DNA of 64,000 bases, taken from assembly GCA_037176725.1 (NCBI GenBank), contig JAZBRS010000026.1, positions 101,601,501-101,665,500 on the forward strand, in the 5' to 3' direction. A program made the position numbers and the translations under genes. Of the stretch, positions 41,793 through 51,772 are shown in pieces. The stretch is from Posidonia oceanica. Taxonomy: Eukaryota; Streptophyta; Magnoliopsida; Alismatales; Posidoniaceae. A model generated the notes under the pieces. It did not search any database. It was not told where the DNA came from and worked only from the letters and a program-made list of their open reading frames with translations. The stretch's first letter is position 1; each line of letters starts with the position of its first letter.

Positions 41793-43292
41793 CTACTGAT
41801 AGTACTTCTTGAGGTAGCACATGTTGACCGGCTCGGACTGCTCGACCTGGTCCATGTCCTCAAGAGTTACTGCGCCGCCTGAGAAGATCTGCTTAACTAC
41901 AAAGGGTCCGTGCCAGTTAGGTCGGAATTTGCCTCGACCGTCCGGTAGGTGAACGGCACGCAGAACAAGATCTCCGGGCTGGAAGCCTCTGGGCCGGACT
42001 TTCTTCAAGAAAGCTCTAGCCATTCGCTTCTGATAACAATGGGCATTGTGCATGGCTTGTAGTCTGTGCTCATCAATCAGATTCAGTTGGACGCAGCGGT
42101 CTTCGACCCATTCTGCCTCTTCCAACTCAGCTTCTCGCAAGATCCGCAGTGAGGGGATTTCCACTTCAACAGGCAATACCGCTTCCATGCCGTACACCAG
42201 CGAGTACGGGGTGGCTCCTGTCGAGGTCCGGATTGATGTCCTGTACGCCCAGAGCGCGTACGGGAGCTGGTCGTGCCAGTCCTTGTGGGTTTCTGCCATC
42301 TTCTTCATGATCTTGATGATGTTTTTGTTGGCAGATTCCACTGCTCCATTCATCTGAGGCCGGTATGGTGAGGAGCGATGATGCTTGATCTTGAAACTCT
42401 GTAGGAACTCCTCAGTTCTTTTGGCGATGAAGTTCGTGCCATTATCAGAGATGATGGAGTGAGGGACCCCGTACCGGGCAACGATGTTGTTTCTGATAAA
42501 TTTTTCTGTTGCCACTGCGGTGACCGTTCTGTAAGAAGCTGCTTCTACCCACTTAGTGAAGTAGTCTATTGCCACCATGACGAAGCGATGGCCGTTTGAA
42601 GCGGCGGGGTGTATTGCGCCAATGACGTCGATTCCCCAGGTGGAGAAAGGCCACGGCGAGGACATGTTGTGCAGCTGATGAGGGGGAGCCTTGATGAAAT
42701 TGCCATGGATCTGACAGTTGTGGCATTTACGCACGAAACGGCAACAGTCTGCCTCCATGGTTTGCCAAAAATACCCTTGGAGCATGATCTTCTTAGCTAA
42801 AAGGACACCGTTCATGTGCGGGCCACAGGTCCCTGCATGCACTTGAAGCATTAAAGTGTCGGCCTCCGGCTTGTCCAGGCAGCGTAGTAGCATCTGATTG
42901 TACGATCTTCTGTATAACTGCCCAGCCCCCAGTACATACTTGGATGCCAGACGCGCCAAGGTTCTCTTATCTTCCGCAGTGGTGCCAGGTGGGAGGCTGC
43001 CGGATTCCAAGAACGCTTTGATATCATGATACCATGGTTGCTCCACTGTCGGGTCTGCTTCCTCTATATTCATGCAATGGGCAGGCTCCTCTATGCAGGT
43101 GACTGACACATCCACCATGCTGTTCTCTGGTATGCTGAGCCAAGAAGCCAAGGTCGCTAATGCGTCTGCATACGCATTCTTTGCCCTGTTCATGTATGTG
43201 AAATCAATGCTCTTGAACTCTTCTATCAGCCTTAGCAGACATTCGTGATATGGCACGAGCTTGGGGTCTTTTGTCTTCCAGTCGCCATTCAC
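41793..43292 (-). CDS. pol: E2 pol, third segment: end of aRNH and integrase
   Basis: In frame with the upstream segment, separated from it only by TAG 43293-43295 where E1 has CAG (Gln). It begins VNGDWKTKDPK, completes the aRNH (NAYADALATLASW at about 43134-43172), then integrase: zinc module HAGTCGPH...CHNCQIHGN (about 42845-42708), catalytic Asp in WGIDVIG, Asp in ISDNG and Glu in GAVESANKN, all intact. The C-terminal region (RVRPRGFQPGDLVLRAVHL-like) ends CYLKKYYQ. No chromodomain, as usual for Tat elements. With a complete DDE set this is the best integrase in the window. Confidence 0.93.
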   Translation of the reverse strand: MNGDWKTKDPKLVPYHECLLRLIEEFKSIDFTYMNRAKNAYADALATLASWLSIPENSMVDVSVTCIEEPAHCMNIEEADPTVEQPWYHDIKAFLESGSLPPGTTAEDKRTLARLASKYVLGAGQLYRRSYNQMLLRCLDKPEADTLMLQVHAGTCGPHMNGVLLAKKIMLQGYFWQTMEADCCRFVRKCHNCQIHGNFIKAPPHQLHNMSSPWPFSTWGIDVIGAIHPAASNGHRFVMVAIDYFTKWVEAASYRTVTAVATEKFIRNNIVARYGVPHSIISDNGTNFIAKRTEEFLQSFKIKHHRSSPYRPQMNGAVESANKNIIKIMKKMAETHKDWHDQLPYALWAYRTSIRTSTGATPYSLVYGMEAVLPVEVEIPSLRILREAELEEAEWVEDRCVQLNLIDEHRLQAMHNAHCYQKRMARAFLKKVRPRGFQPGDLVLRAVHLPDGRGKFRPNWHGPFVVKQIFSGGAVTLEDMDQVEQSEPVNMCYLKKYYQ

Positions 43293-45314
43293 CTAAGAGA
43301 TCACCAACATGGCATCACCGTGCACGTGCAACTTCTGTGCTTTGTGCTCGAGGGCGACTTTCAAACCCAGGATGCATGCCTCGTATTCCGCCTCATTATT
43401 CGTGCATGCGAAAGTCAGCTTCCTCGCAAAAGGAATCATCTGTCCTTGAGGCGTGGTCAGCACTGCGCCTATGCCCCGACCCTTCTTATTGACGGCGCCG
43501 TCGAAGTACAGCCGCCACTGCTCTTGCTCTCCAGGGTCTTTCTCTTCTGAGTCCTCCGTCGCAAAAAGAATGTCCTCGTCAGGGAACTGCGTCTGGAGGG
43601 GTTGATATTCAGGCAGAGGGAAATCCGCGAGGTGATCCGCCATAGCCTGGCCCTTCATAGATCTCTGTGTGACAAAAGTGATGTCATATTGGGACAACAA
43701 CACCTGCCACTTGACACATCTGCCCACCAGAGCCGGCTTTTGGAAGAGGAACTTGATGGGATCATGGCGGCACAAAAGCTGAACTGGGTACGCCATCATA
43801 TAGTATCTCAGTTTCTGTGCGGCCCAGACAAGGGATAAACAGGTTTTCTCCATCATGCTGTACCTGGCTTCACATTCATTGAACTTTTTGCTCAGGTAGT
43901 AGATGGCGCGCTCCTTTCTGCCGGATTCATCGTGTTGGCCCAGGACGGCACCCATGGAATGCTGTGTGGTTGACAGATAGAGGAGCAGAGGTCTTCCCGG
44001 TGTGGGAGGGACCAAGACAGGGGGTTTGACCAGTAGCTGCTTGATCTTCTCAAATGCGGCTTGATATTCTTCATTCCAGTCGATTTGCGCATTCTTCCTC
44101 AGGAGTTTGAAGATGGGCTCGCAGATGGGCGTAAGCTGTGCAATGAAGCGACTGATATACTGTAAACGCCCAAGTAGGCCTCGAACCTCCTTCTCGGTTC
44201 TAGGGGGTGGCATCTCCACGATGGCTTTAGCTTTCATCGGGTCCACTTCAATCCCCCTTTGGCTAACAATGTAGCCGAGCAGTTTGCCAGATGAAACCCC
44301 AAACACGCACTTCTTGGGGTTAAGCCTCAGCCTGTATTTCCTCAGGCGGTCAAAGAGCTTCTTTAAGCAAGCAGGGTGATCCTCAGGCTCTTTGGTCTTT
44401 GCGATCATGTCGTCTACATAAACCTCCACTTCTTGGTGCATGAGGTCGTGGAAAAGTGTGGTCATGGCCCTCTGATATGTTGCGCCAGCATTCTTCAACC
44501 CAAACGGCATAACCTGATAACAGAAGACCCCCCAGGGGGTGATGAACGAAGTTTTTTCCATGTCTTCTTCTGCCATCTTGATCTGATTATAGCCAGAGAA
44601 ACCGTCCATAAAGGATAGCATCTTGTGACCCGCAGTGTTGTCGACCAGGACGTCAATGTGAGGCAATGGGAAGTCGTCCTTGGGACTCGCCTTGTTCAGG
44701 TCCCTGTAGTCGATACATATCCGGATCCGGCCGTCCTTCTTGGGCACTGGCACGATGTTTGCAAGCCATTCAGGGTAAAGGACGACCTTTAAAAAGTTAA
44801 CATCAAGCTGCTTCATTATTTCTTCTTTGATCATGAGCAGCCACTGTGGTCGCCATCTTCTCAATTTCTGCTTTACTGGCTTGGCATCCGGCTTCAAGGG
44901 CAAGTTATGGACCACTATTTCGACATCCAGGCCGACCATGTCTTCATAAGTCCAGGCGAAGACATCCGCATACTCCCTCAGGAATGCAATGAACTCTGCT
45001 CTGGCTTGTGGTGATAGCAGGGCACTGATGCGAACTTCTTTGATTTCTTCGGCTGTGCCGAGGTTAATAATCTCCATTTCTTCCTCAACATGCAGATTGG
45101 GACCTTCTGGGTCGTCGTCATAGGGCCGGAACTCAGGCGATGGGTCATCAATCTCATCTTCGCCTGTACTATCCTCCTCTCCGTATGCGACAAGTTCCGA
45201 GAGAATCTCCTTTTTGAAAGTGGGGTTTGTCACATCGAAGGAGTGTAGAAGTTCTGCTTCTTGGCCCTGGTGACGCCTCAGGATGGTCACGCCTACCCGA
45301 GTGTTTCTGAATCT
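43293..45314 (-). CDS. pol: E2 pol, second segment: RT, RNase H, start of aRNH
   Basis: Open frame following TGA 45315-45317 and ending at TAG 43293-43295. RT: YADVFAWTYEDMVGLD, NIVPVPKKDGRIRICIDYRD, FSGYNQIKMAEEDMEKT, PFGLKNAGATYQRAM, and YVDDM at 44406-44420 with both Asp intact. RNase H: RPLLLYLSTTQHSMGAVLG, IYYLSKKFNECEARY, QYDITFVTQRSMKGQ. The second, archaeal-type RNase H begins at RLYFDGAVNKKGRGIGAVL (about 43515) with NNEAEYEACILGL and VHGDAMLVIS. Two RNase H domains in this order define the Tat branch. The enzyme motifs are complete; only the flanking stops argue against activity. Confidence 0.94.
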   Translation of the reverse strand, partial: RFRNTRVGVTILRRHQGQEAELLHSFDVTNPTFKKEILSELVAYGEEDSTGEDEIDDPSPEFRPYDDDPEGPNLHVEEEMEIINLGTAEEIKEVRISALLSPQARAEFIAFLREYADVFAWTYEDMVGLDVEIVVHNLPLKPDAKPVKQKLRRWRPQWLLMIKEEIMKQLDVNFLKVVLYPEWLANIVPVPKKDGRIRICIDYRDLNKASPKDDFPLPHIDVLVDNTAGHKMLSFMDGFSGYNQIKMAEEDMEKTSFITPWGVFCYQVMPFGLKNAGATYQRAMTTLFHDLMHQEVEVYVDDMIAKTKEPEDHPACLKKLFDRLRKYRLRLNPKKCVFGVSSGKLLGYIVSQRGIEVDPMKAKAIVEMPPPRTEKEVRGLLGRLQYISRFIAQLTPICEPIFKLLRKNAQIDWNEEYQAAFEKIKQLLVKPPVLVPPTPGRPLLLYLSTTQHSMGAVLGQHDESGRKERAIYYLSKKFNECEARYSMMEKTCLSLVWAAQKLRYYMMAYPVQLLCRHDPIKFLFQKPALVGRCVKWQVLLSQYDITFVTQRSMKGQAMADHLADFPLPEYQPLQTQFPDEDILFATEDSEEKDPGEQEQWRLYFDGAVNKKGRGIGAVLTTPQGQMIPFARKLTFACTNNEAEYEACILGLKVALEHKAQKLHVHGDAMLVIS

Positions 45315-48300
45315 TCAGTGTGCGACCTCTGCTCTGATGGCTTCTGCTGTCTGCTCTGCTGCTGATGACATTGCTATGTGTTCTGCTGACACTACTGAAG
45401 GCCTTACTGACTCTGCAACTGATGCTGCTGATGATTCTGCCACTGAAACTTCTGTCACTGATTCTGCTCTCTGCTCTGTTACTACTGCTGCGCAATCTGC
45501 TGGTGTCTCTTCTTCTGAATCTGCCAATGTATTTGTGGAAGGCATATGCTGTACAAGCCATCTGGACCCACCCTCGGTTTGAAGAGTAATGAGCTCGTCG
45601 GGTCTGAGGGAATCCGACACCACTGAGCTTTCTCCTAGGACCATGATGGAGGTGGAGTCCTCTCGCAGAGGAGGATCCGTAACCACGGCTTTTCCTTTCC
45701 TTTCTGCGGCTTGGTGTCGTGCCAAGTCTTCCACTATGGATTCGAGCTGTTCCTGGTAAAGCAACTCTAAATCAGACATCCATGAATCAACCTGGGCTTC
45801 TACCGCCCCTTCTTCTTCCTCATCCGGAGGTGAATCGACATAGTAGGCGCCGAGGGCCTGAGGCACTGGCTCGGCTGCGAGATGGATTACTGTCTCTGGT
45901 ACTTGTATCTTCTGACTCACGGGCGCGCCTGATTGCGACTGTCCCGGCAAGGGAGACCCAGACAGTCTAGTCAGAGGGATTGCAGATGGATATGCTGCCA
46001 GAGTGACTGCTGCTGTCAAAGGATGGGCGGAGGTGCTCTCTTGAAGGCCCGAGGGCCGGGAGACCGCGATGCTCAGCTGGTTCTCCGTGACTGGTGATGA
46101 CGACGAGAGCTCGGCCTCCGATACCATAGGATCTGGCCGTGAAAGTTGCCGGTCTGCGGCAAGGGGGTACATGACTGATTGAGCCGGCTGTATTGCCTGT
46201 GATGCGGCCTCTGAAAAGGGCTGAGCTGTGCTGCTGACTGAACTCAGCGATTGACCTTTCTGCGAAGGTGGTAGTTGCACTGATGCGACAATGGTGGCAT
46301 GCGAACTGACTGACTGTGCCTGGATTGGTGCCGGTATTGCTGACATGACTGCGGGAGAATCAAAGACTGCCAAATCTGCCAAGGGTTCTGCCAAGACTGC
46401 TGCTTCATGATCTGTGGAAGGAGTGGCCAGATAAACCGACTGATGTGCTGTTGCATTGGGCTGGCTTTCACTGCAAGTCTGAACTGCCCCCGTTGTGCCC
46501 GACTGTTCCTCGTCCGAGTAGTAGTCCTCAACGCAGACCCAGTCCTCCTCTGGTGGCGGAGAGCTTGGACACGGCTCGGATTGCACTGCGGCTTGAACTG
46601 CACCTGAGTCCAGGATACCTGCGCTTGTAAAGTTGGCCAAGCTCCGAGGTATGACCATTCTCTGATTCTTTGCTTGCGGGCGCTTGCCTTTATCGGAGTG
46701 AGGGTCGTAACCTAGACCCTCGTTGTCTCTTCGTTCTTCCGCCATGATTGGTTCGGCGATTCCTTGGCCATGTCGCCCGAGCGGTGTCCCTTTGACGTAG
46801 CCCCACCTGTGACAAACGTTCTCGACCATCTGAATGGGGTTGTTGTGAACGGCCAAGGAGTTGACACGCTCAAGATCTGGTAAAAAGTTAACCGGCTCGC
46901 ACCGATTAACGCGATACAAAGCGTTCGAAAGATCAGGATCAAAGGGGACAGTCCGCGAAGAGATAGAGGAAACCGCTTCGATCCGCTCCTTCTCAAAATT
47001 TTCCGCCATGACAACGATGACATCGTCGCCTCGGCGGAACTTGATCATGCGATGGAGGGTCGAAGGGATAACCTGATGCTTGTGGAGCCAAGGGCGCCCA
47101 AGCAGAAAGTTGAAGTTAGATTCCAAGTCGACGACGTAGAATTCCACATCGAATGTGACCGGACCAATGACGAGAGGAATAATCAGAATCCCTAGAGCGT
47201 CATGGTGAGTGTTATCAAAAGCTGTCATTCCCTTTACAGCTGGAGTAATGTCCTCGGCCTTGAATCCGAGCTTGGTTGCTGTTCGCAAGGGACAGACGTT
47301 AAGGCCTGACCCATTATCGACCAGTGCAAGGGGAATGCGAAAGTTCTTGAATTGTACCGTGACGAACAAGGGTTGATTGTGATTAATCCCCGCCGGAGGC
47401 AGCTCATCACTCGTGAAAGTGATGACCTGGGGCTCCGCGATCATTCCGACCATGCTTTCCAAGGCGGCAGGTTCTATGGCCTGGGACACACGGGCGGCTT
47501 GGAACACGCGAAGGAAAGCCTCGCGGTGCTCGGCCGAAGTGTGTATCAGGTCCCAGATGGATATGTCGGCCTTAACTTTTTTGAGCTGGGATGTGATGTC
47601 GGCTTTAGGCTGGCATTTCTTGGTAGCAGGTGGTGCAGTTGTAGGGACAGGTTCAGCTATGGTGGATTCAAGAGGCTGGCCTGAAGGTAGTGGGACTGTA
47701 GGCTGGACTGAAGGCGAAGGTACTGCAGGTTGTGGATGACTAGGTCTGGTTACTGGAGCTGGAGGTCGGTAGACCCTCCCCGATCGCGTCACTTCCGCAC
47801 ACATTTCTGTGGCATAGCTGTAAGGTACGCGATGGGTATCCCGGGTTAGATTAATAACCACGGGAGCGCGTGCGGCGAGCACGAGAGGGGCTACAGGCTG
47901 AGGGGGGCATGGGTAGGTGGGTAGTTGGAAAGGCAAGCTAGGTGGGGACTGAGGTCTTGCTAGTAGGTGCACGGGAAGCTCTGGCTGAGGTCTGGCTAGG
48001 AGATGTATTGGGGCTTGGGCCCGGGAAAGCATGGCGGCTGATGCAGGAGAACGCTCCGGCCTGGCGCGCGGTCGGATCATATGGACGCCCGACTCAGAAC
48101 CGGCAATAGCCGCAAGATAGAGAGAGACGGGAAAGGGAGTAGAAACATCATGGATAAGCTCGGAAGGATCTACCACAGATGTGAGAGATCCGGAAGGAAA
48201 CAAGGAGTGAATTCCTGAGGTCCCTGCGCCTCCTGAATAGGAGTGCTCCGGCAGGGGTCGGCGGACAACATTAGCTGGGGTAGATGCTGATGCAGGTGCA

Positions 48301-48596
48301 TGAGATGGTGCAGAAGTGGACGCCTCGTGTGTGTCGATCACAATCGTTCCCGATTCAATCAAGTCCTGGATAGCATTCCGGAGAGTGAAACAACTATCAG
48401 TCGAATGCCCGACGCTTCGATGAAAGTCGCAGAAAAGGTTCGCCTTAAACCAATGCGGTAGTGGGTTTGGTGGCGGGCGAACCTCCGGAAATCTCAGGAG
48501 CGACGCAACCTTCGGGAGGACGGCAGTGAGCGGTTCCACCAGTGGGGCGAACTTCCGCTTCTCCATGGGTGGCCGTCTCGGCCTCGGGAATTGTCC
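45315..48596 (-). CDS. E2 gag C-terminus, protease and linker
   Basis: In frame with gag (TAA 48597-48599) and with RT (TGA 45315-45317). Order: CDFHRSVGHSTDSC knuckle (about 48436-48395); a P/A/L-rich region; KADISIWDLIHTSAEHREAF helix; aspartic protease with LVDNGSGLNVCP (DNG near 47310-47318) and FLLGRPWLHKHQVIPST; a G-patch-like segment GRHGQGIAEP...NEGLGYD (about 46790-46710); then about 400 residues of S/A/V/P/Q-rich linker ending just before RT. The linker differs greatly in sequence from E1's, unlike its flanks. In Ogre elements gag-pro and pol are divided by an intron or stops, so the TGA lies in a suggestive place, but E1 has no stop at this exact codon. Confidence 0.9.
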   Translation of the reverse strand, partial: GQFPRPRRPPMEKRKFAPLVEPLTAVLPKVASLLRFPEVRPPPNPLPHWFKANLFCDFHRSVGHSTDSCFTLRNAIQDLIESGTIVIDTHEASTSAPSHAPASASTPANVVRRPLPEHSYSGGAGTSGIHSLFPSGSLTSVVDPSELIHDVSTPFPVSLYLAAIAGSESGVHMIRPRARPERSPASAAMLSRAQAPIHLLARPQPELPVHLLARPQSPPSLPFQLPTYPCPPQPVAPLVLAARAPVVINLTRDTHRVPYSYATEMCAEVTRSGRVYRPPAPVTRPSHPQPAVPSPSVQPTVPLPSGQPLESTIAEPVPTTAPPATKKCQPKADITSQLKKVKADISIWDLIHTSAEHREAFLRVFQAARVSQAIEPAALESMVGMIAEPQVITFTSDELPPAGINHNQPLFVTVQFKNFRIPLALVDNGSGLNVCPLRTATKLGFKAEDITPAVKGMTAFDNTHHDALGILIIPLVIGPVTFDVEFYVVDLESNFNFLLGRPWLHKHQVIPSTLHRMIKFRRGDDVIVVMAENFEKERIEAVSSISSRTVPFDPDLSNALYRVNRCEPVNFLPDLERVNSLAVHNNPIQMVENVCHRWGYVKGTPLGRHGQGIAEPIMAEERRDNEGLGYDPHSDKGKRPQAKNQRMVIPRSLANFTSAGILDSGAVQAAVQSEPCPSSPPPEEDWVCVEDYYSDEEQSGTTGAVQTCSESQPNATAHQSVYLATPSTDHEAAVLAEPLADLAVFDSPAVMSAIPAPIQAQSVSSHATIVASVQLPPSQKGQSLSSVSSTAQPFSEAASQAIQPAQSVMYPLAADRQLSRPDPMVSEAELSSSSPVTENQLSIAVSRPSGLQESTSAHPLTAAVTLAAYPSAIPLTRLSGSPLPGQSQSGAPVSQKIQVPETVIHLAAEPVPQALGAYYVDSPPDEEEEGAVEAQVDSWMSDLELLYQEQLESIVEDLARHQAAERKGKAVVTDPPLREDSTSIMVLGESSVVSDSLRPDELITLQTEGGSRWLVQHMPSTNTLADSEEETPADCAAVVTEQRAESVTEVSVAESSAASVAESVRPSVVSAEHIAMSSAAEQTAEAIRAEVAH

Positions 48597-50429
48597 TTAC
48601 CGAACCGGTGCGGCAGGATAGACCGGTCGAGCGGTGGTAGTGATTTGTGGTGTAGGGTGTGCCCTAGGTGCAGGTGCGTAATAGATCTGAGGAGGGGCAG
48701 GCCGGGACGCCAGACGGACGGGCGCAGCAGGGGAGTCGACGTACGCGACAACAGGCTTCGGCGGATCCTTCCTCTTGGGACGATTGTTGTTGAGACTGCT
48801 GTTGTTGTTGATGGCGCTGCTGCTACTACCGTCGTTGCTGGCGAGGGCCTGCCTGGCAAGCACAGAGAGTGCGGGGAAGTTGCCACTCCGCAACGAACTC
48901 TCTACGCGAGTGCCAGCTCGGATCAAAGCGGTGAAGGTTGTGACGGGTTGGATGCTGAGCAAAGCTCCGGTAGACGGCTGTGCCCCTTTTATGATGATCT
49001 CGATAGACTCCTCGTCGGAGGGCCTATCTCGAACTTGCGAGGCAAGGGCACGCCAGCGGCCGACGTACTCCCCGAACGGCTCGCCCGGATTCTGCTTGGT
49101 TGCGATCAAGTCCGCGCGCTTTGGGACTAGATCGAGGTTGAAGGAGTACTGTTCCAAGAACGCCTGGCTTAGGTCGTTCCAAGTCTTGATCGTAGCCATA
49201 TCAAGCGAGGTGAACCACTTGAGGGCCGGACCAGACAAACTCTTCTGGAACAGGCGGATCAGCAACCTCTCGTCCGCCTGGAGTTGGGCGAGATCACCGC
49301 AGTACGCCTTCAGATGGGCTATGGGGCAGCCCCTACCATCATACTTCTCGAAGTCCGGTATTTTGAACTTCGGGGGGAGTACAGCCTCTGGGAAACAGCA
49401 GAGGTCTCGAAACTGGTAGGTCTGGTGGTCCGTGCCCTGCACTAGACGCAGTGCTTTCTCCAGAACATCCATCCTGTTGTTGATGGGGTCTGGAATAGCT
49501 GCTACAGGAGATGGGGCAGCAGGGGCAGGGACCACGTATGCCGAATGGGTCGCACCGAGGTGCTCCTCCGGATCCACCATCACGTCGCCTGGTGACGCAA
49601 GGTGATGGCCGTCATACCCGTGCTGTGGTGGAGTGCAAGGAGGGATGCATGTGGAATTCTGAGCCTGATGCAAAGGGGGAGGATAGACGGTATGCTGTGC
49701 GGTGGGTGTAGGATGTTGGAGCATCAGCGGCCGTACCGGGACGGTGCCAGGGGACGGGCCTGCGAGATACTGTGCTCCCACCAGTCCGAATGACTGGCAC
49801 CCAGGTGGCGGAGGTGCATGCTGTGTGTGATGTGGTGCTGATGCAAGAGGCGGAATACGGGCCCCCATCGTCGGAACCGTGAGCAGTTGGGACGATGGTC
49901 TAGGCGGAGGTGCAGTGTGCAATCCAAGATGTGCGAGAGCAGGCCGCACAGGAACCTCAGGAACAACAGGAGGGGAAGGAGGACGGACTGATAGAGCTAT
50001 ACCCTGCAGCCGCTGGATAGTGTCCATCAGTTGCTGGTACTGCTCTTCTGGTGTCCCGTCAGTGGGAACACTGAATTGCAGTGCCGGCGAGGAACCAGAA
50101 CCAAGGGATCCGGACTGTCCGGGAGACTGAAATCCTAGGGCGAGAGTCGCCGCAGCAGAAGGGTCAAAAGTGACAAAACCCTGAGAAGGTGGGGTCAGTG
50201 GTGCCTCCGGAACACGTGAAGTGGCCATCAAGATGGACTCGGCGACCGGATCAGGAGGAGCGAGCGTCTGCCACTGTCCCGCAGCAAACTGGGGTGCCCC
50301 AGATGACAGAGGGGAAAAGCCTGGCGTCACAGAGGGCACAGAGGGATTAGAAACGGGAGCCGGAGGGGCCGGAGCGGGAACCACCTCCGAGGCAAGGGTG
50401 AGGGGGGTCTCGACGGTGCGCTGGGCCAT
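48597..50429 (-). CDS. gag: E2 Gag, capsid part
   Basis: 610 codons from the ATG opening MAQRTVE (start aligned across X, E1, E2, Y) to TAA 48597-48599. The first 340 residues are rich in P, A, S, H and Q with no known fold. The conserved Gag block runs from about residue 350 (PPKFKIPDFEKYDGRG) through HLKAYCGDLAQ, ALKWFTSLDMA, FLEQYSFNLDL and GEYVGRWRALASQ to about residue 470. The frame continues past the TAA into the knuckle and protease, with TAA standing where Y and X have a Gln-type codon. The 5' flank holds the CTAGCTGGAGC-like block shared by all leaders. Confidence 0.92.
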   Translation of the reverse strand: MAQRTVETPLTLASEVVPAPAPPAPVSNPSVPSVTPGFSPLSSGAPQFAAGQWQTLAPPDPVAESILMATSRVPEAPLTPPSQGFVTFDPSAAATLALGFQSPGQSGSLGSGSSPALQFSVPTDGTPEEQYQQLMDTIQRLQGIALSVRPPSPPVVPEVPVRPALAHLGLHTAPPPRPSSQLLTVPTMGARIPPLASAPHHTQHAPPPPGCQSFGLVGAQYLAGPSPGTVPVRPLMLQHPTPTAQHTVYPPPLHQAQNSTCIPPCTPPQHGYDGHHLASPGDVMVDPEEHLGATHSAYVVPAPAAPSPVAAIPDPINNRMDVLEKALRLVQGTDHQTYQFRDLCCFPEAVLPPKFKIPDFEKYDGRGCPIAHLKAYCGDLAQLQADERLLIRLFQKSLSGPALKWFTSLDMATIKTWNDLSQAFLEQYSFNLDLVPKRADLIATKQNPGEPFGEYVGRWRALASQVRDRPSDEESIEIIIKGAQPSTGALLSIQPVTTFTALIRAGTRVESSLRSGNFPALSVLARQALASNDGSSSSAINNNSSLNNNRPKRKDPPKPVVAYVDSPAAPVRLASRPAPPQIYYAPAPRAHPTPQITTTARPVYPAAPVR

Positions 50430-51753
50430 TGCTGACCGAGAGCGAGTCAAAACGGGGCTGCGACGAGGGGAAAGGGGACGGACTCTACGAGGAGCTATGC
50501 TCGCAAAGACGAGTAGCTCAGAAAAAGGATGGTCGAGTACAGGTGTCTCAGCAGAGATATCAGCAAAGAGGTAAACCCGAGCTCCAGCTAAGGAGATCGC
50601 TTACTGAACTCTGTCAAAGACACGACAGAAAACTAGGGTTAGAAGAAAAGAAGATGCAAAATGCATTAAGTTATGCCATGAATGACATGCATGCTTTCTA
50701 ATATGCCCCCCTCACCTAACTAGTGTTTCCTAGCAAGGTTGTCTACTCCGGGTATCCCTGGGTGTACGGGTCACCGACTCGAGTCAGAAAAGTAGGCTCC
50801 CTGTCTAACTCCCGGCCCAAAGCTCAGGTAATGACAGGGTGGTGCGTTGGTGGCCTCTACCCCGCCAAAGCGTGAGTGGTACCCTCCACTAACACCGACA
50901 CGACCCCGGACAAGGGGGGACAGACCGACTGACTCACACCATGCCAAAGCATCGGGGTGAGAAGCCGGAACCGTCCTTCGCAAACTAGTAGGTGGACTCA
51001 GAGGAGAAGAATGCATGTCCTATATGATGCTTATGCAAATGATTAGAGTCTTTTATCTTGCACATTTTATTAACCAAAAGGGAGTGAAGGATTGTTCAGA
51101 GTCTCTAGTTGCTCCTAAAAGTTCTTTTACTTGCATTTTTTAGTTAACCATGGGGAGAGCAGACAAGTTTCTACTATCCTAAGCATGGTATGTGCGAAAG
51201 GGAAGAAAATCAGTCAAGCATGGCAAGCAAACAATCATACAACACAACAAAAGGCACGTGCATGGCATGTGCAAGTGTTTGTGAGCATAATGGTGAAGAA
51301 AAAACATTCAGCAAGTCAAAAGGCATGCATGCGAAGTATGTGCGTGTGTAGTGACACAGCAAAGGTGTAAAAGAAAACATTCATCATTCAAAAAAACATG
51401 TAATATTGCCAAACAAGTATGTAGACATGCAATGTGCGGGAAATAAAGCAATAATAAGCAAATATGATAAGGAAGGTAAAGACAGGTAAGCTGTAAAGCA
51501 AATAAGAGCAGAGGGAAGAAAAAAGGCAAGCAAACAAGCAAGTTAGACAAAGCAAGGCAAGACGGAACAAAACCAAGGCGAAAGCAGCCGAAAGGAGGTG
51601 CAAACCTAAGCAAAGTAGCCCCGAAGCGACTCGCTAGGAGTTTGCACAGAAAAGCGAGCAAAACAGGCGAAGAAGGCACACAAGACAGACAAAAACTGCG
51701 CAAAAAACAAATCCCAAGCGAGCGAAAGCGAAGGCGAAAGCCGGAGTCTAGTA
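50430..51753 (-). other. E2 leader (5' untranslated region)
   Basis: No gene. The proximal 50760-50990 segment is conserved with E1 12790-13025 and Y 61192-61420 (GTCCGGGGTCGTGTCGGTGT and GAGTCGGTGACCCGTACACC in element sense). The rest, toward the primer site, is pyrimidine-rich on the minus strand with CTTTCGCC repeats. Confidence 0.7.
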
Positions 51754-51771
51754 TCCCCAGCGGAGTCGCCA
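51754..51771 (-). other. E2 primer binding site
   Basis: TGGCGACTCCGCTGGGGA on the minus strand, one base after the 5' LTR. This type of site is characteristic of Ogre/Tat elements and is reported as complementary to tRNA-Arg; the tRNA assignment is from family knowledge, not checked here. Confidence 0.85.
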
Positions 51772-51772
51772 C

